A stretch of 64,000 nucleotides of DNA from Alphaproteobacteria bacterium (lineage in GTDB: Bacteria > Pseudomonadota > Alphaproteobacteria > SMXP01). The stretch is from positions 123,230 through 187,229 of the forward strand of contig JANQPV010000020.1 of the NCBI GenBank assembly GCA_028285305.1, in the 5' to 3' direction. Shown piece after piece: positions 34,095 through 42,113 of this stretch. Each line of letters starts with the position of its first letter. The stretch's first letter is position 1. The notes beneath the pieces were generated by a model. It searched no databases, was not told the DNA's origin, and saw nothing but the letters and a program-made list of their open reading frames with translations. A program made the position numbers and the translations under genes.

Positions 34095-35018
34095 TCAATC
34101 AACGACTTCAATTGCTGTGACAGGCGCACCCTTCCCTCTCACCCAGCCGCGAAGCATGTGTGCGCTGTTGAACGGCAAAAAAACTTGGCCCGATGGGTCA
34201 ATCACTATGCAGCCGCCCGTTCCCCCGACTTCTTTGACTTCTTCAAGGGCCCGGCTCGCCGCCTCATTCGGCGCCGTGCCTGCCAATTCAATGAGATCCG
34301 CGACGCGCCGAGCAAAAGCAATCCGAGCAAACGCATCCCCCTTGCCAGTGGCGCTGACGGCGCAAACTTGGTTGTCCGCCCATGTCCCGGCCCCAATGAC
34401 CGGCGTATCCCCGACCCGACCCGGCAGTTGGTTGACCAACCCGCCGGTCGACGTGGCGGCCGCTAGGTTTCCACGACGGTCGCGCGCCACAGCGCCAACC
34501 GTGCCATGGGCGCTTTCAGCATCATGATCGAGCACAACCGACTTCGTCTCTCGGTATTTACGCCACTGGCGCAATCGATTATTTGTGTAGAAATAGTCTT
34601 GATCGACCATCTCCAATCCCTTGGCTTCCGCATACGCGTCGGCTTCCTGGCCGAATAGAAGACCGTGCAGGTGACCGCGGAACGCCCTCGCAGCGCGAAT
34701 TGGATTTTTGGTGCGTCGCAGTCCCACCATTGCGCCCACAGATCTGTCGCTGCCCCGCATGATGGAGGCGCTTAGCTCCACGGAACCATCTGAACAGAGA
34801 GCCGCGCCCTTTCCAGCATTGAAAAGTTCATTGTCTTCGAGCGCGGCAACTGCTTCGGTGACGGCGTTCAACGCCGAACCTCCCCGTTGCAAAATGCCGC
34901 GGCCGACCTCCAGCGCTTCAGTCAGACCAGCTTCGTAATGAAGGCGCGCCTTGCCCGTGATTTTCCTTTTTGGCAGGTGTCCGGCGCCGCCATGCACCGC
35001 CAATACGATTTCGCTCAT
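34095..35018 (-). CDS. iaaA: Isoaspartyl peptidase / L-asparaginase (Ntn-hydrolase, IaaA-type)
   Basis: A 307-residue plant-type asparaginase precursor. It starts MSEIVLAVHGGAGH, has GGSALNAVTEAVAALEDNELFNAGKGA with the substrate-loop Asn, and an autocleavage site HGTVGAVA in which Thr173 becomes the nucleophile of the beta subunit. GRVGDTPVIGAGTWAD and GKGDAFARI/GGTGGCIVID are the conserved beta-subunit motifs. It cleaves isoaspartyl dipeptides and asparagine. Located 9 bp downstream of a BioD-like P-loop gene, so the two are almost certainly co-transcribed, an unusual partner. Confidence 0.9.
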   Translation of the reverse strand: MSEIVLAVHGGAGHLPKRKITGKARLHYEAGLTEALEVGRGILQRGGSALNAVTEAVAALEDNELFNAGKGAALCSDGSVELSASIMRGSDRSVGAMVGLRRTKNPIRAARAFRGHLHGLLFGQEADAYAEAKGLEMVDQDYFYTNNRLRQWRKYRETKSVVLDHDAESAHGTVGAVARDRRGNLAAATSTGGLVNQLPGRVGDTPVIGAGTWADNQVCAVSATGKGDAFARIAFARRVADLIELAGTAPNEAASRALEEVKEVGGTGGCIVIDPSGQVFLPFNSAHMLRGWVRGKGAPVTAIEVVD

Positions 35019-35027
35019 AGACTTTGG

Positions 35028-36056
35028 CTACAACAGGATCTCGCTCAATTGGCTTAGGTTTCGGAGCATATTGTCAAACACAGGAATATTGGTTCTGTTT
35101 CTGAGTTCGCTGATCATCAACGGGGAAGAGGTGCACCGCCCCGAAATCGCATCGGGGACCAAACCATATTCCTCCTTCAGAATGTTTAAACCTCCCATTG
35201 CGCCAAATGCATCCACGGCCGAGAAGACGAGACGATGAATCCGAGAGCGGATATAGTCGTTTTTCAGAAGCATTGCAGTCTCGCGCTGCAAGATACCGTC
35301 GGCAAATTCAACAACCCAAAATCTTTGAGGGTTCGCTCCGAAGCGCGCATCCAAATTCTCAAATATTCCGACAACCTCGTTTTCGTCCAGCATGTACGTC
35401 GAGGGATACCCCAAATACGAAAAGTCCGAAACGCGGCCTGCGCCACTGTCCTGCATATGCAGAATATCTTTCAGGCTTGCGGTTCCCGTAACCTTGCTTG
35501 CCCGCACTTCATGTCCCATCGCCGAGAGCGCCCAGCAGCATGCAATCGCCGAAGTGCTTTTGCCCGAGTTCATACTCGTGCCCACATTGAGGATCATGCG
35601 GGACCGGCGCTTCAGCTTGTTGAGCGGACTGCGCGGTAAGGCTTGGGGATGATCCTTGGTGTTTATAGGGTTGCCTTCACTGTCTACAACAAATCCCATA
35701 ACTTCGATCCGTGTGGGATCTTTGACTGCTGAGTTCTTCTGCCGCATTACGCCAACGACACCCGATCGCGCTAAGAGATCCACCTCCCGCGATTTCCGCT
35801 CGGGGATGACACCTTCAAAATAGTCGGGTGCGTAGCGATTGCCATACACGAAAATAGACCGCGTGCGGTCCGTTACCATGTGGATGCGCCCCTCTTTGTT
35901 CTCCAATGTCCCATGTTCACCGAGATTCGCCACCCGCCCGTAGACCAGATCGCCCACTTCAGGGGCACGATCAAGATCGGCATAGTGTTTGATCAGTTTG
36001 GGATTTATCGTAAAGGCGGCACTGGGCAGGATGAAGCCTGGGCGAATATCCGGCAT
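35028..36056 (-). CDS. BioD/DUF1611-like P-loop NTPase of unknown function
   Basis: A 342-residue two-domain protein. Residues 1-125 form a beta-rich N-terminal domain (VGDLVYGRVANLGEHGTLENKEG, GVVGVMRQKNSAVKDPTRIEVMGFVVD). Residues 150-342 are a SIMIBI-type P-loop domain: GTSMNSGKSTSA at 159-170 has exactly the spacing of the dethiobiotin-synthetase loop (G-T-x4-G-K-S/T), and FVVSAVDAFGAM-like and DAISGRCTSSPLMISELRNRTNIPVFDN segments resemble DUF1611 proteins. ATG 36054-36056 was chosen over an upstream in-frame start. It directly precedes the isoaspartyl peptidase. An ATP-dependent amide or ligase chemistry is conceivable but not demonstrable. Confidence 0.7.
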   Translation of the reverse strand: MPDIRPGFILPSAAFTINPKLIKHYADLDRAPEVGDLVYGRVANLGEHGTLENKEGRIHMVTDRTRSIFVYGNRYAPDYFEGVIPERKSREVDLLARSGVVGVMRQKNSAVKDPTRIEVMGFVVDSEGNPINTKDHPQALPRSPLNKLKRRSRMILNVGTSMNSGKSTSAIACCWALSAMGHEVRASKVTGTASLKDILHMQDSGAGRVSDFSYLGYPSTYMLDENEVVGIFENLDARFGANPQRFWVVEFADGILQRETAMLLKNDYIRSRIHRLVFSAVDAFGAMGGLNILKEEYGLVPDAISGRCTSSPLMISELRNRTNIPVFDNMLRNLSQLSEILL

Positions 36057-36342
36057 CGCTCGAGTACTCCTAATAACGGGCCCCAAAAATGGGGCGACAG
36101 CAGAGTTTCACGCTATATTTTGAAAGGGGGTAGGGTTCGGCTTTTACAGTTTCTGAAGCCTTCGCGGCATTTGACTGAAAATTCGACCTGCGTCAACAAA
36201 AATTGGTTGGACCTTTGGAAGAAAAAGAGCTAAAGGCGATTTGTCCAGAAACTTTTCCATTCAGGAAGAACTGGTCCATCTCATGAAAACCTAAACTCGA
36301 AGATTCTGTTTTACCAGATTCGATGTCTTCTCGGAGTGCGCC

Positions 36343-37641
36343 ATGGCACATGCCTTGGGCTCCATTTTTGCGCTCTTGTTGGCCACCGGCCTGTTGCTGT
36401 CGGGCAACGGCCTGTTTGGCACGCTTTCCGCCGTGCGGGCCAATATTGAGGCGTTTCCCCTTCCAATTATTGGCATGCTGATGTCAGCATACTACGCGGG
36501 CTTTATCCTGGGATGTTGGTACAATCCCTATCTGGTCAAGCGCGTCGGTCACATTCGAGCATTCACAGCGCTCGCCGCAATAGCCTCCGTTGCCGCGCTT
36601 TTTCACGCGATTATTGTCGACCCCATCGCGTGGCTTGTCCTGAGGTCGGTCATCGGTTTCTGTTTCGCCGGCCTCGCCATGGTCACGGAAAGTTGGATTA
36701 ACGAGAACGCCACAAACGACAATCGCGGACGCCTCTTTTCCCTTTACCGCGTTGTGGATCTGGGCAGTATGACCATGGGTCAGGTGTTGTTGGTGGCAGC
36801 GGATCCTCAGGGATTTCAGCTATTCGCTCTGGTCTCTATGCTGATTTGTCTCGCTCTCGTTCCGATCGCTCTCACAACAGCGACCGCGCCGCGGCCGATT
36901 GTCTCGGCCAAGCTCAATCTGTCCAAAGTGATGCGCGTTTCACCCTTTGCGGCTTTGGGAGTCCTGGCGGCCGGGCTCGCCAACGGTGCGTTTTGGGGCT
37001 TGGGCCCTGTCTTTGTGCAGAACTCCGGGTACGAAACAGGCATGGTCGCCGCCTTCATGAGTAGCGTGATCATCGGCGGGGTCTTGGCCCAGTTCCCGGT
37101 GGGCGCTCTATCCGACCTTTTTGACCGTCGTCATGTGCTGGTCGGAGTCGCTGTCGTGGGTGCCTTCGCCAGTCTCGGCGTCGCCGTTAGCGTCCCTCTC
37201 GGTGTTTCGGCCTTTTTGTTCGCTGGGTTTTTCTTCGGCGCGATGTCTCTTAGCTTCTATTCGCTGGCCGTCGCGCACGCGAACGATCGCGCAGAACAAA
37301 CGGATTTTGTCGAGGTATCGGGCACGCTCCTGTTGTTGTTTGGCATGGGCGCAATGATCGGCCCATTTCTAGGCGCTTTGACCATGGACGTCTTCGGTGA
37401 CGTAGCCTTGTTCTTTTATGCTGCGGTCATCCAAGCAACGCTGAGCCTTTATGGGCTATATCGGATCGCCGTTACGGACCGGGTGCCTCTAGGAGAGCAA
37501 GACGACTATGTGGCGGCGCCTCGGACCACACCTCAAATCATCGAGCTTGATCCGCGCTCGGATGTTGACTTTGCGGCAGACGTGAATCCGGCAAACGGAA
37601 GCGCAAATAGAAGTGTGTCGTCGGTGCATGATCTGGCTTGA
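36343..37641 (+). CDS. MFS transporter (YcaD-like)
   Basis: A 432-residue major facilitator protein with twelve predicted membrane helices in two halves (for example FALLLATGLLLSGNGLFGTL, PLPIIGMLMSAYYAGFILGCW, and FGALGVLAAGLANGAFWGLGP in the second half). The loop after helix 2 (NPYLVKRVGHIRAFTALAA) is the A-motif region, and AMVTESWINENATNDNRGRLFSLYRV is a hallmark of the YcaD-type subgroup. A soluble acidic C-terminal tail of about 45 residues follows. GGAG precedes the ATG. Likely a proton-driven exporter or importer of unknown cargo; single gene. Confidence 0.87.
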   Translation: MAHALGSIFALLLATGLLLSGNGLFGTLSAVRANIEAFPLPIIGMLMSAYYAGFILGCWYNPYLVKRVGHIRAFTALAAIASVAALFHAIIVDPIAWLVLRSVIGFCFAGLAMVTESWINENATNDNRGRLFSLYRVVDLGSMTMGQVLLVAADPQGFQLFALVSMLICLALVPIALTTATAPRPIVSAKLNLSKVMRVSPFAALGVLAAGLANGAFWGLGPVFVQNSGYETGMVAAFMSSVIIGGVLAQFPVGALSDLFDRRHVLVGVAVVGAFASLGVAVSVPLGVSAFLFAGFFFGAMSLSFYSLAVAHANDRAEQTDFVEVSGTLLLLFGMGAMIGPFLGALTMDVFGDVALFFYAAVIQATLSLYGLYRIAVTDRVPLGEQDDYVAAPRTTPQIIELDPRSDVDFAADVNPANGSANRSVSSVHDLA

Positions 37642-37794
37642 AGCCGTTGACACTTAAGGAGGCTTCGCTCCTCATACATATCGTCCGGCTGGCTGTTGCG
37701 CGACTCGCCGTTCTCTCAATCCAATTCACGTTCTTACTTGATTACTCTCCGTTGCCGTGTCCGCATGAGTGATCGGGTCTTGCACGGTTCCCCC

Positions 37795-37837
37795 TTGACC
37801 TCGTTCATAAGAGTTCATATATTACTGACTGGTCAGT
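37795..37837 (+). promoter_or_regulatory. Promoter and TetR operator of the efflux operon
   Basis: TTGACC (37795-37800), a 17-bp spacer and TATATT (37818-37823) form a good sigma70-type promoter. Immediately downstream, ACTGACTGGTCAGT (37824-37837) is a 6-2-6 inverted repeat of the size used by AcrR-like TetR repressors. AGGAG and the ATG of the TetR gene follow within 20 bp. Confidence 0.75.
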
Positions 37838-37852
37838 TATTTAGGAGCCTCT

Positions 37853-38482
37853 ATGCGCGCGCGGACCGATGAAGCAAAAGATTTAAGGCGCCAAGCCTTG
37901 CTCGATGCCGCTTTGGACGAATTCGCCGAAAGAGGCTTCGCCGCCGCACGGATGGAAGACATTGCGCGCCGGGCGGATCTTTCGAAAGGCACGCTTTATC
38001 TTTATTTCGAGTCCAAGGAAGATCTGTTCAAAGCGCTGGTTGATACAAAAGCGGCGCCCCGTCTCGATGAGATAGAAGCCTTAGTGACCGAGATGCCGAG
38101 CGCGCTCGAGGCCCTCGCAACCTTTGCTCAGCTCGCGCCAATGCTCATTCAAAGGTCTCCGGTGCCACGCCTTGCCAAAATAATCATTGGCGAGAGCAAC
38201 CAGTTTCCTGAAATTGCCGACTTCTATCGCCGCAACTTCATCGAGCGCGGTATGGGAGTCATTCGCAGCGTTCTGGAACAGGGCGTGGAGCGGGGCGAGC
38301 TCGAGGTTGAAGACCCGGCTCTCACCGCGCGACTGATCATGGGGCCGATGGTACTTTCGGCGGTCTGGCATGTTCTCTATGGAGACAAACCCGATGGGCG
38401 CGTCGACTTGGAGAAGCTGTTTGCTCTGCACGCCCGCTACTTGAGGCGGGCGTTGGTCAAGCGAGAGGACGAACCCACATGA
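37853..38482 (+). CDS. TetR/AcrR family regulator of the efflux operon
   Basis: A 209-residue TetR-type repressor. The HTH is at about 12-58: ALLDAALDEFAERGFAAARMEDIARRADLSKGTLYLYFESKEDLFKALV, a very canonical sequence. The C-terminal domain resembles the AefR-like group (PRLAKIIIGESNQFPEIADFYRRNFIERG). It is the first gene of the operon with HlyD adaptor, ABC ATPase and permease; its last 4 bp overlap the adaptor start. The dyad at 37824 makes autorepression with release by a transported compound the likely control. Confidence 0.92.
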   Translation: MRARTDEAKDLRRQALLDAALDEFAERGFAAARMEDIARRADLSKGTLYLYFESKEDLFKALVDTKAAPRLDEIEALVTEMPSALEALATFAQLAPMLIQRSPVPRLAKIIIGESNQFPEIADFYRRNFIERGMGVIRSVLEQGVERGELEVEDPALTARLIMGPMVLSAVWHVLYGDKPDGRVDLEKLFALHARYLRRALVKREDEPT

Positions 38483-39282
38483 CCCGGCCGACGTTCTCCA
38501 CAAGTGTTCTTGTCTTCTTCGTTGCCTTGATTTGTGCCGGGTGCGGCCCAGATCCTGAGCCAGGAACCTATACAGGCTATGTGGAAGCTGAGTATGTGTT
38601 TGTGGCCGCGCCTCAGTCCGGGTGGCTTGCGTCCGCTGGTATTCAAGAGGGGTCCAATGTCCAGACCGGCGACCTCCTCTTTGAACTGGATGCCGATCTG
38701 CAAGAGGCCGAGTTGGCCGAAGCAAACGCCCAGTTGCATGAAGCAAAGGCGAGCTTGAAGCTTGCGGAGGCCGAAGTGACTCGAAACAGCCCCCTTTTGC
38801 GGCAGGGTGCGATTTCGCAGGCTCGCTTCGACGACATTGAGACAGCTTTCGAACAAGCCGAAGCGGCGTTGGAAAACGCCGAGGCGCGGGTTGCACGAGC
38901 GGACTACCAACTCAGTCAACGGCGCAAGACTGCCCCTCGGCCCGCCAGCGTCGAAGAGGTGTTCTATCGCAACGGAGAATTTGTTTCGGCGGGTTCACCC
39001 ATATATGCGCTCCTGCCGGCGGACGGTCTCAAAGTTCGCTTTTTTATTCCGCAAGCCGATCTATCGAACGTTGAGCCCGGCCAAGGTGTTGAGGTGAAGG
39101 CGGACGGGTTGATCGAGCCGGTGAGCGCCGAAATCTTCTTCGTCGCCCGCGAAGCGGAGTTCACACCCCCAATTATCTATAGTGAGGACACGCGTGACAA
39201 ATTGGTTTTCCTCGTTGAAGCGAGAGTCGATGACAAGGCGCGCCTTCGCGCGGGACAACCCGTGACCGTGAGGCTGCAATGA
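38479..39282 (+). CDS. HlyD/RND-type periplasmic adaptor (membrane fusion) lipoprotein
   Basis: A 267-residue periplasmic adaptor. The N-terminal signal ends with a lipobox (LICAGC, Cys near residue 21), so it is probably lipid-anchored. Then come a biotinyl-lipoyl-like strand set (GYVEAEYVFVAAPQSGWLASAGIQEGSNVQTGDLLFELD), a coiled coil of about residues 70-150 (EANAQLHEAKASLKLAEAEV... FEQAEAALENAEARV), and the second lipoyl half and barrel (NGEFVSAGSPIYALLP, RLRAGQPVTVRL). It links the inner-membrane ABC transporter to an outer-membrane channel encoded elsewhere. Confidence 0.9.
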   Translation: MTRPTFSTSVLVFFVALICAGCGPDPEPGTYTGYVEAEYVFVAAPQSGWLASAGIQEGSNVQTGDLLFELDADLQEAELAEANAQLHEAKASLKLAEAEVTRNSPLLRQGAISQARFDDIETAFEQAEAALENAEARVARADYQLSQRRKTAPRPASVEEVFYRNGEFVSAGSPIYALLPADGLKVRFFIPQADLSNVEPGQGVEVKADGLIEPVSAEIFFVAREAEFTPPIIYSEDTRDKLVFLVEARVDDKARLRAGQPVTVRLQ

Positions 39283-40208
39283 GTGCTGCCGCCATAGATG
39301 TGTACGGACTGGTTAAGTGCTTTGGCAACAAGGTCGCGGTCGATGGGGTCGACTTAAAGATGCCCGAGGGGCAGGTGTGGGGGTTTTTGGGTCCAAACGG
39401 ATCCGGAAAGACGACGACGATCCGGATGATCTGCGGTCTTCTCACAGCGGATGAAGGGGGCGGCCAATGCCTTGGCTTCGATATTCGCAAAGACGCCAAT
39501 CTCATAAAGCAAGCCACAGGCTATATGACGCAAAAATTCTCGTTTTGGGAGGATCTCACCATTCGGGAGAATTTGGCCTTTGTCGCCCGGCTTTATCGGA
39601 TGCCCCGTATGGGCAGAAAAATTGACGAGACGCTGGAGGGGTTGGGTCTGTCCCAGAGGCAAAACCAACTGGCGGGCTCGCTGTCCGGCGGATGGAAACA
39701 GCGTCTGGCTCTGGCAGCGGTCACCATGCACAGCCCACGGCTTCTGCTTCTCGATGAGCCAACGGCGGGTGTCGACCCCCAAGCGCGGCGCGATTTTTGG
39801 GACGAGATCCACCTGTTGTCGAGTAAGGGGCTGACGGTTTTGGTCTCCACCCACTATATGGACGAGGCCGAACGGTGTGATGCGATCGTCTACCTAGCGC
39901 ATGGAAAGCTCATCACACAAGGACCGGTGCATGACATCATCGACAAAGCCGGATTGTTCAGTTTCAGACTTGTGGGAGAAGGCGTCCGTGAGCTGACCGA
40001 AGCTTTTCGCGGCCAGTCGGGCGTAGATCACGCCGCTTACTATGGAAATGCGCTTTACATCAGCGGCCGAAATCGGAACGCGCTGGAGCAGGCGATCCGG
40101 GACGTGGCACCTGACCATGTGACCGCCGAAGAAGTGAAGCCGACTTTGGAAGATGTCTTCATTGAGCTGATGGAACAAGCGGGAACCGACAAGCGCATGC
40201 ATGGGTGA
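39279..40208 (+). CDS. ABC transporter ATP-binding protein (efflux)
   Basis: A 309-residue ABC ATPase of the DrrA/YbhF type. Walker A GPNGSGKTTT (about residues 37-46), Q-loop YMTQKFSFWEDLTIREN, signature LSGGWKQRLALA, Walker B RLLLLDEPTAGVDPQARRDFW and the H-loop STHYMDEAERCD are all intact. A single nucleotide-binding domain, so it dimerises. The 4-bp overlap with the adaptor gene and 5-bp gap to the permease show one transport unit. Confidence 0.95.
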   Translation: MSAAAIDVYGLVKCFGNKVAVDGVDLKMPEGQVWGFLGPNGSGKTTTIRMICGLLTADEGGGQCLGFDIRKDANLIKQATGYMTQKFSFWEDLTIRENLAFVARLYRMPRMGRKIDETLEGLGLSQRQNQLAGSLSGGWKQRLALAAVTMHSPRLLLLDEPTAGVDPQARRDFWDEIHLLSSKGLTVLVSTHYMDEAERCDAIVYLAHGKLITQGPVHDIIDKAGLFSFRLVGEGVRELTEAFRGQSGVDHAAYYGNALYISGRNRNALEQAIRDVAPDHVTAEEVKPTLEDVFIELMEQAGTDKRMHG

Positions 40209-40213
40209 TATAG

Positions 40214-41344
40214 ATGTTTGGAAATGCAAGCCGTGTCTCAGCGGTCTTTACAAAAGAACTTATCCAGATGCGGCGGGACCGGCTGACGTTCGCTATGATG
40301 ATTATGATCCCCATCGTACAGCTCATTTTATTTGGCTATGCGATTAATCTCGACCCAAAGAATTTGCCGACTGCCGTCGTGGCCGAAGAGCAAACGCCCA
40401 TTGTGCGTTCCATTCTCCAGGGTCTCAAGGTCTCCGGCTATTATGATATAATTCTGGAAACAGATGACCCACATAAGAGCAACGAACTGTTTGCCAGTGG
40501 GCAAGCCGTCTTTCTTGTTCATATTCCGTCGGGTTTCAGCGAGCGGCTCGTACGAGGCGACCGGCCACAGATATTGATCGAGGCAGACGCGTCTGATCCG
40601 GCGGCGGCCTCCAATGCGGTGGCCCGCGCAGAGACAATCGTCAACCGCGCTTTGCGCCACCATCTTAAAGGGCCCCTCGCCTTTTTAAACGCAGCGCCGG
40701 AGCCTGCGGACGTTATTATCCAATCCCGATATAACCCCGAAGCCATTACCCAGTACAATATTGTACCCGGCCTCTTAGGCGTCATACTGACAATGACGCT
40801 CGTGATGATTACGTCGGTTGCGATGACCCGCGAGGTGGAACGGGGCACGCTTGAGAATCTCTTGGCCATGCCGGCCAAACCGGCTGAAGTCATGATTGGC
40901 AAAATCACGCCCTATGTAGGCGTGGGCGCCGTTCAAGTTATCATTGTTCTGCTGACAGCGCGCTATCTCTTCGATGTTCCTTTCCAAGGCACGTTGTCCA
41001 CGCTCACCTTTGGCGTCACGTTGTTCATCATCGCTAATTTGTCCGTAGGCTTTACATTTTCCACGATCGCCCGCACGCAAATGCAGGCCATCCAAATGAC
41101 GTTCTTCTTCTTTCTTCCGTCATTGCTGTTATCCGGCTTCATGTTTCCCTTCCGGGGCATGCCTCATTGGGCGCAGTGGATTGGCGAGGCATTGCCGCTC
41201 ACGCATTTCCTAAGGATTGTGCGCGGTGTCATGCTGAAAGGGGGTTCACTGATTGAACTCCAGATGGAGTTCCTCGCACTCGCCGCCTTTATTCTTGCTG
41301 CTGGAACTGTTGCGCTCCTCCGCTACCAGCGGACGTTGGACTGA
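40214..41344 (+). CDS. ABC-2 type permease (efflux)
   Basis: A 376-residue ABC-2 permease of the YbhS/YbhR/YhhJ kind: one N-terminal membrane helix (MMIMIPIVQLILFGYAI), a periplasmic domain of about 150 residues, then five clustered helices (LLGVILTMTLVMITSVAM, YVGVGAVQVIIVLLTARYLF, TFFFFLPSLLLSGFMFPF, among others) and the conserved MPHWAQWIGEALPLTHFLRIVRG. E. coli-type systems carry two permeases; here there is one, so a homodimer is expected. Exports drugs, dyes or hydrophobic metabolites. Confidence 0.93.
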   Translation: MFGNASRVSAVFTKELIQMRRDRLTFAMMIMIPIVQLILFGYAINLDPKNLPTAVVAEEQTPIVRSILQGLKVSGYYDIILETDDPHKSNELFASGQAVFLVHIPSGFSERLVRGDRPQILIEADASDPAAASNAVARAETIVNRALRHHLKGPLAFLNAAPEPADVIIQSRYNPEAITQYNIVPGLLGVILTMTLVMITSVAMTREVERGTLENLLAMPAKPAEVMIGKITPYVGVGAVQVIIVLLTARYLFDVPFQGTLSTLTFGVTLFIIANLSVGFTFSTIARTQMQAIQMTFFFFLPSLLLSGFMFPFRGMPHWAQWIGEALPLTHFLRIVRGVMLKGGSLIELQMEFLALAAFILAAGTVALLRYQRTLD

Positions 41345-41372
41345 CCTCGTTCCGTTGTGGTGTCTCTTTTGA

Positions 41373-41975
41373 TCAGTTTTCGATTCGCTTGACAATTGCA
41401 TCGATCATTTCGCTTTGCCGTCGGCGCGAGAATCGTTCAGGAGTCACCATAGATAAGACACCTAGTCCCTCCACCGTAGACTGAATTTCGTCGATGACCT
41501 TATCCGCGTCGATGTTTGACGATAGAGTTCCTTCTTTTTGACCCTGCGCAATGACCCTACTGGCGATGTTTTTCAATGTCGACGTCCGCTGAATGATCTC
41601 TTGCTCGTAGTCGGGATTGCGTGGAGCTTGAGATAGGTAACTGAGGTACACGGACCACTCGAGCCGCGACTGCCCATCGTTTGGCAGAGCAATCATCGCC
41701 AGCGAACGCAGCGCGTCGCCGGCCGGCTTTATCTCAGCAGCCTTCCGAAATGAGGCATACAAAGCGTCGAACATGCTCTTCATAGCGAAATGCAGCAATT
41801 GTTGCTTGCCGCGAAAATAGTGAGAGAGGACGCCGGTGGTAACCCCCATCTCCGCTGCGATCGCGCGCATGCTGGTCCCTTCCAGGCCGTGTTCGGCTAT
41901 CACACGCCACGTGGCGTCGCTTACGCGCGCGCGCTGAGCTTCCCAGTCACCGCTCGGGCGGCCTTGTTTCGTCAT
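41373..41975 (-). CDS. TetR family transcriptional regulator
   Basis: A 200-residue TetR repressor. HTH at about residues 15-60: VSDATWRVIAEHGLEGTSMRAIAAEMGVTTGVLSHYFRGKQQLLHFAM, of the BetI-like type (VLSHYF). ATG 41973-41975 has GGAG close upstream; a TTG at 41991-41993 with AGGAAGG upstream is an alternative. Divergent from the saccharopine-dehydrogenase-like gene, with a 21-bp dyad between, so it probably represses that gene and itself. Convergent with the ABC permease (29 bp). Confidence 0.9.
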   Translation of the reverse strand: MTKQGRPSGDWEAQRARVSDATWRVIAEHGLEGTSMRAIAAEMGVTTGVLSHYFRGKQQLLHFAMKSMFDALYASFRKAAEIKPAGDALRSLAMIALPNDGQSRLEWSVYLSYLSQAPRNPDYEQEIIQRTSTLKNIASRVIAQGQKEGTLSSNIDADKVIDEIQSTVEGLGVLSMVTPERFSRRRQSEMIDAIVKRIEN

Positions 41976-42051
41976 TTGCTCCGGCAATTTCAACCTTCCT
42001 CATTCGGCGCGGTCAATGAACTTCCACCAGTTGATTTTCTTTCAAATTTAG

Positions 42052-42072
42052 TTATAACAACTGTTGTGATAA
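42052..42072. promoter_or_regulatory. 21-bp operator-like dyad between TetR and saccharopine-dehydrogenase-like gene
   Basis: TTATAACAAC (42052-42061), central T, GTTGTGATAA (42063-42072): nine of ten positions are complementary. Sits 42 bp upstream of the plus-strand ATG and 77 bp from the TetR start. Confidence 0.65.
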
Positions 42073-42113
42073 TTCAACTACGAATTCAGACTTCTTCGAT
42101 AAACTGGTGAAAA

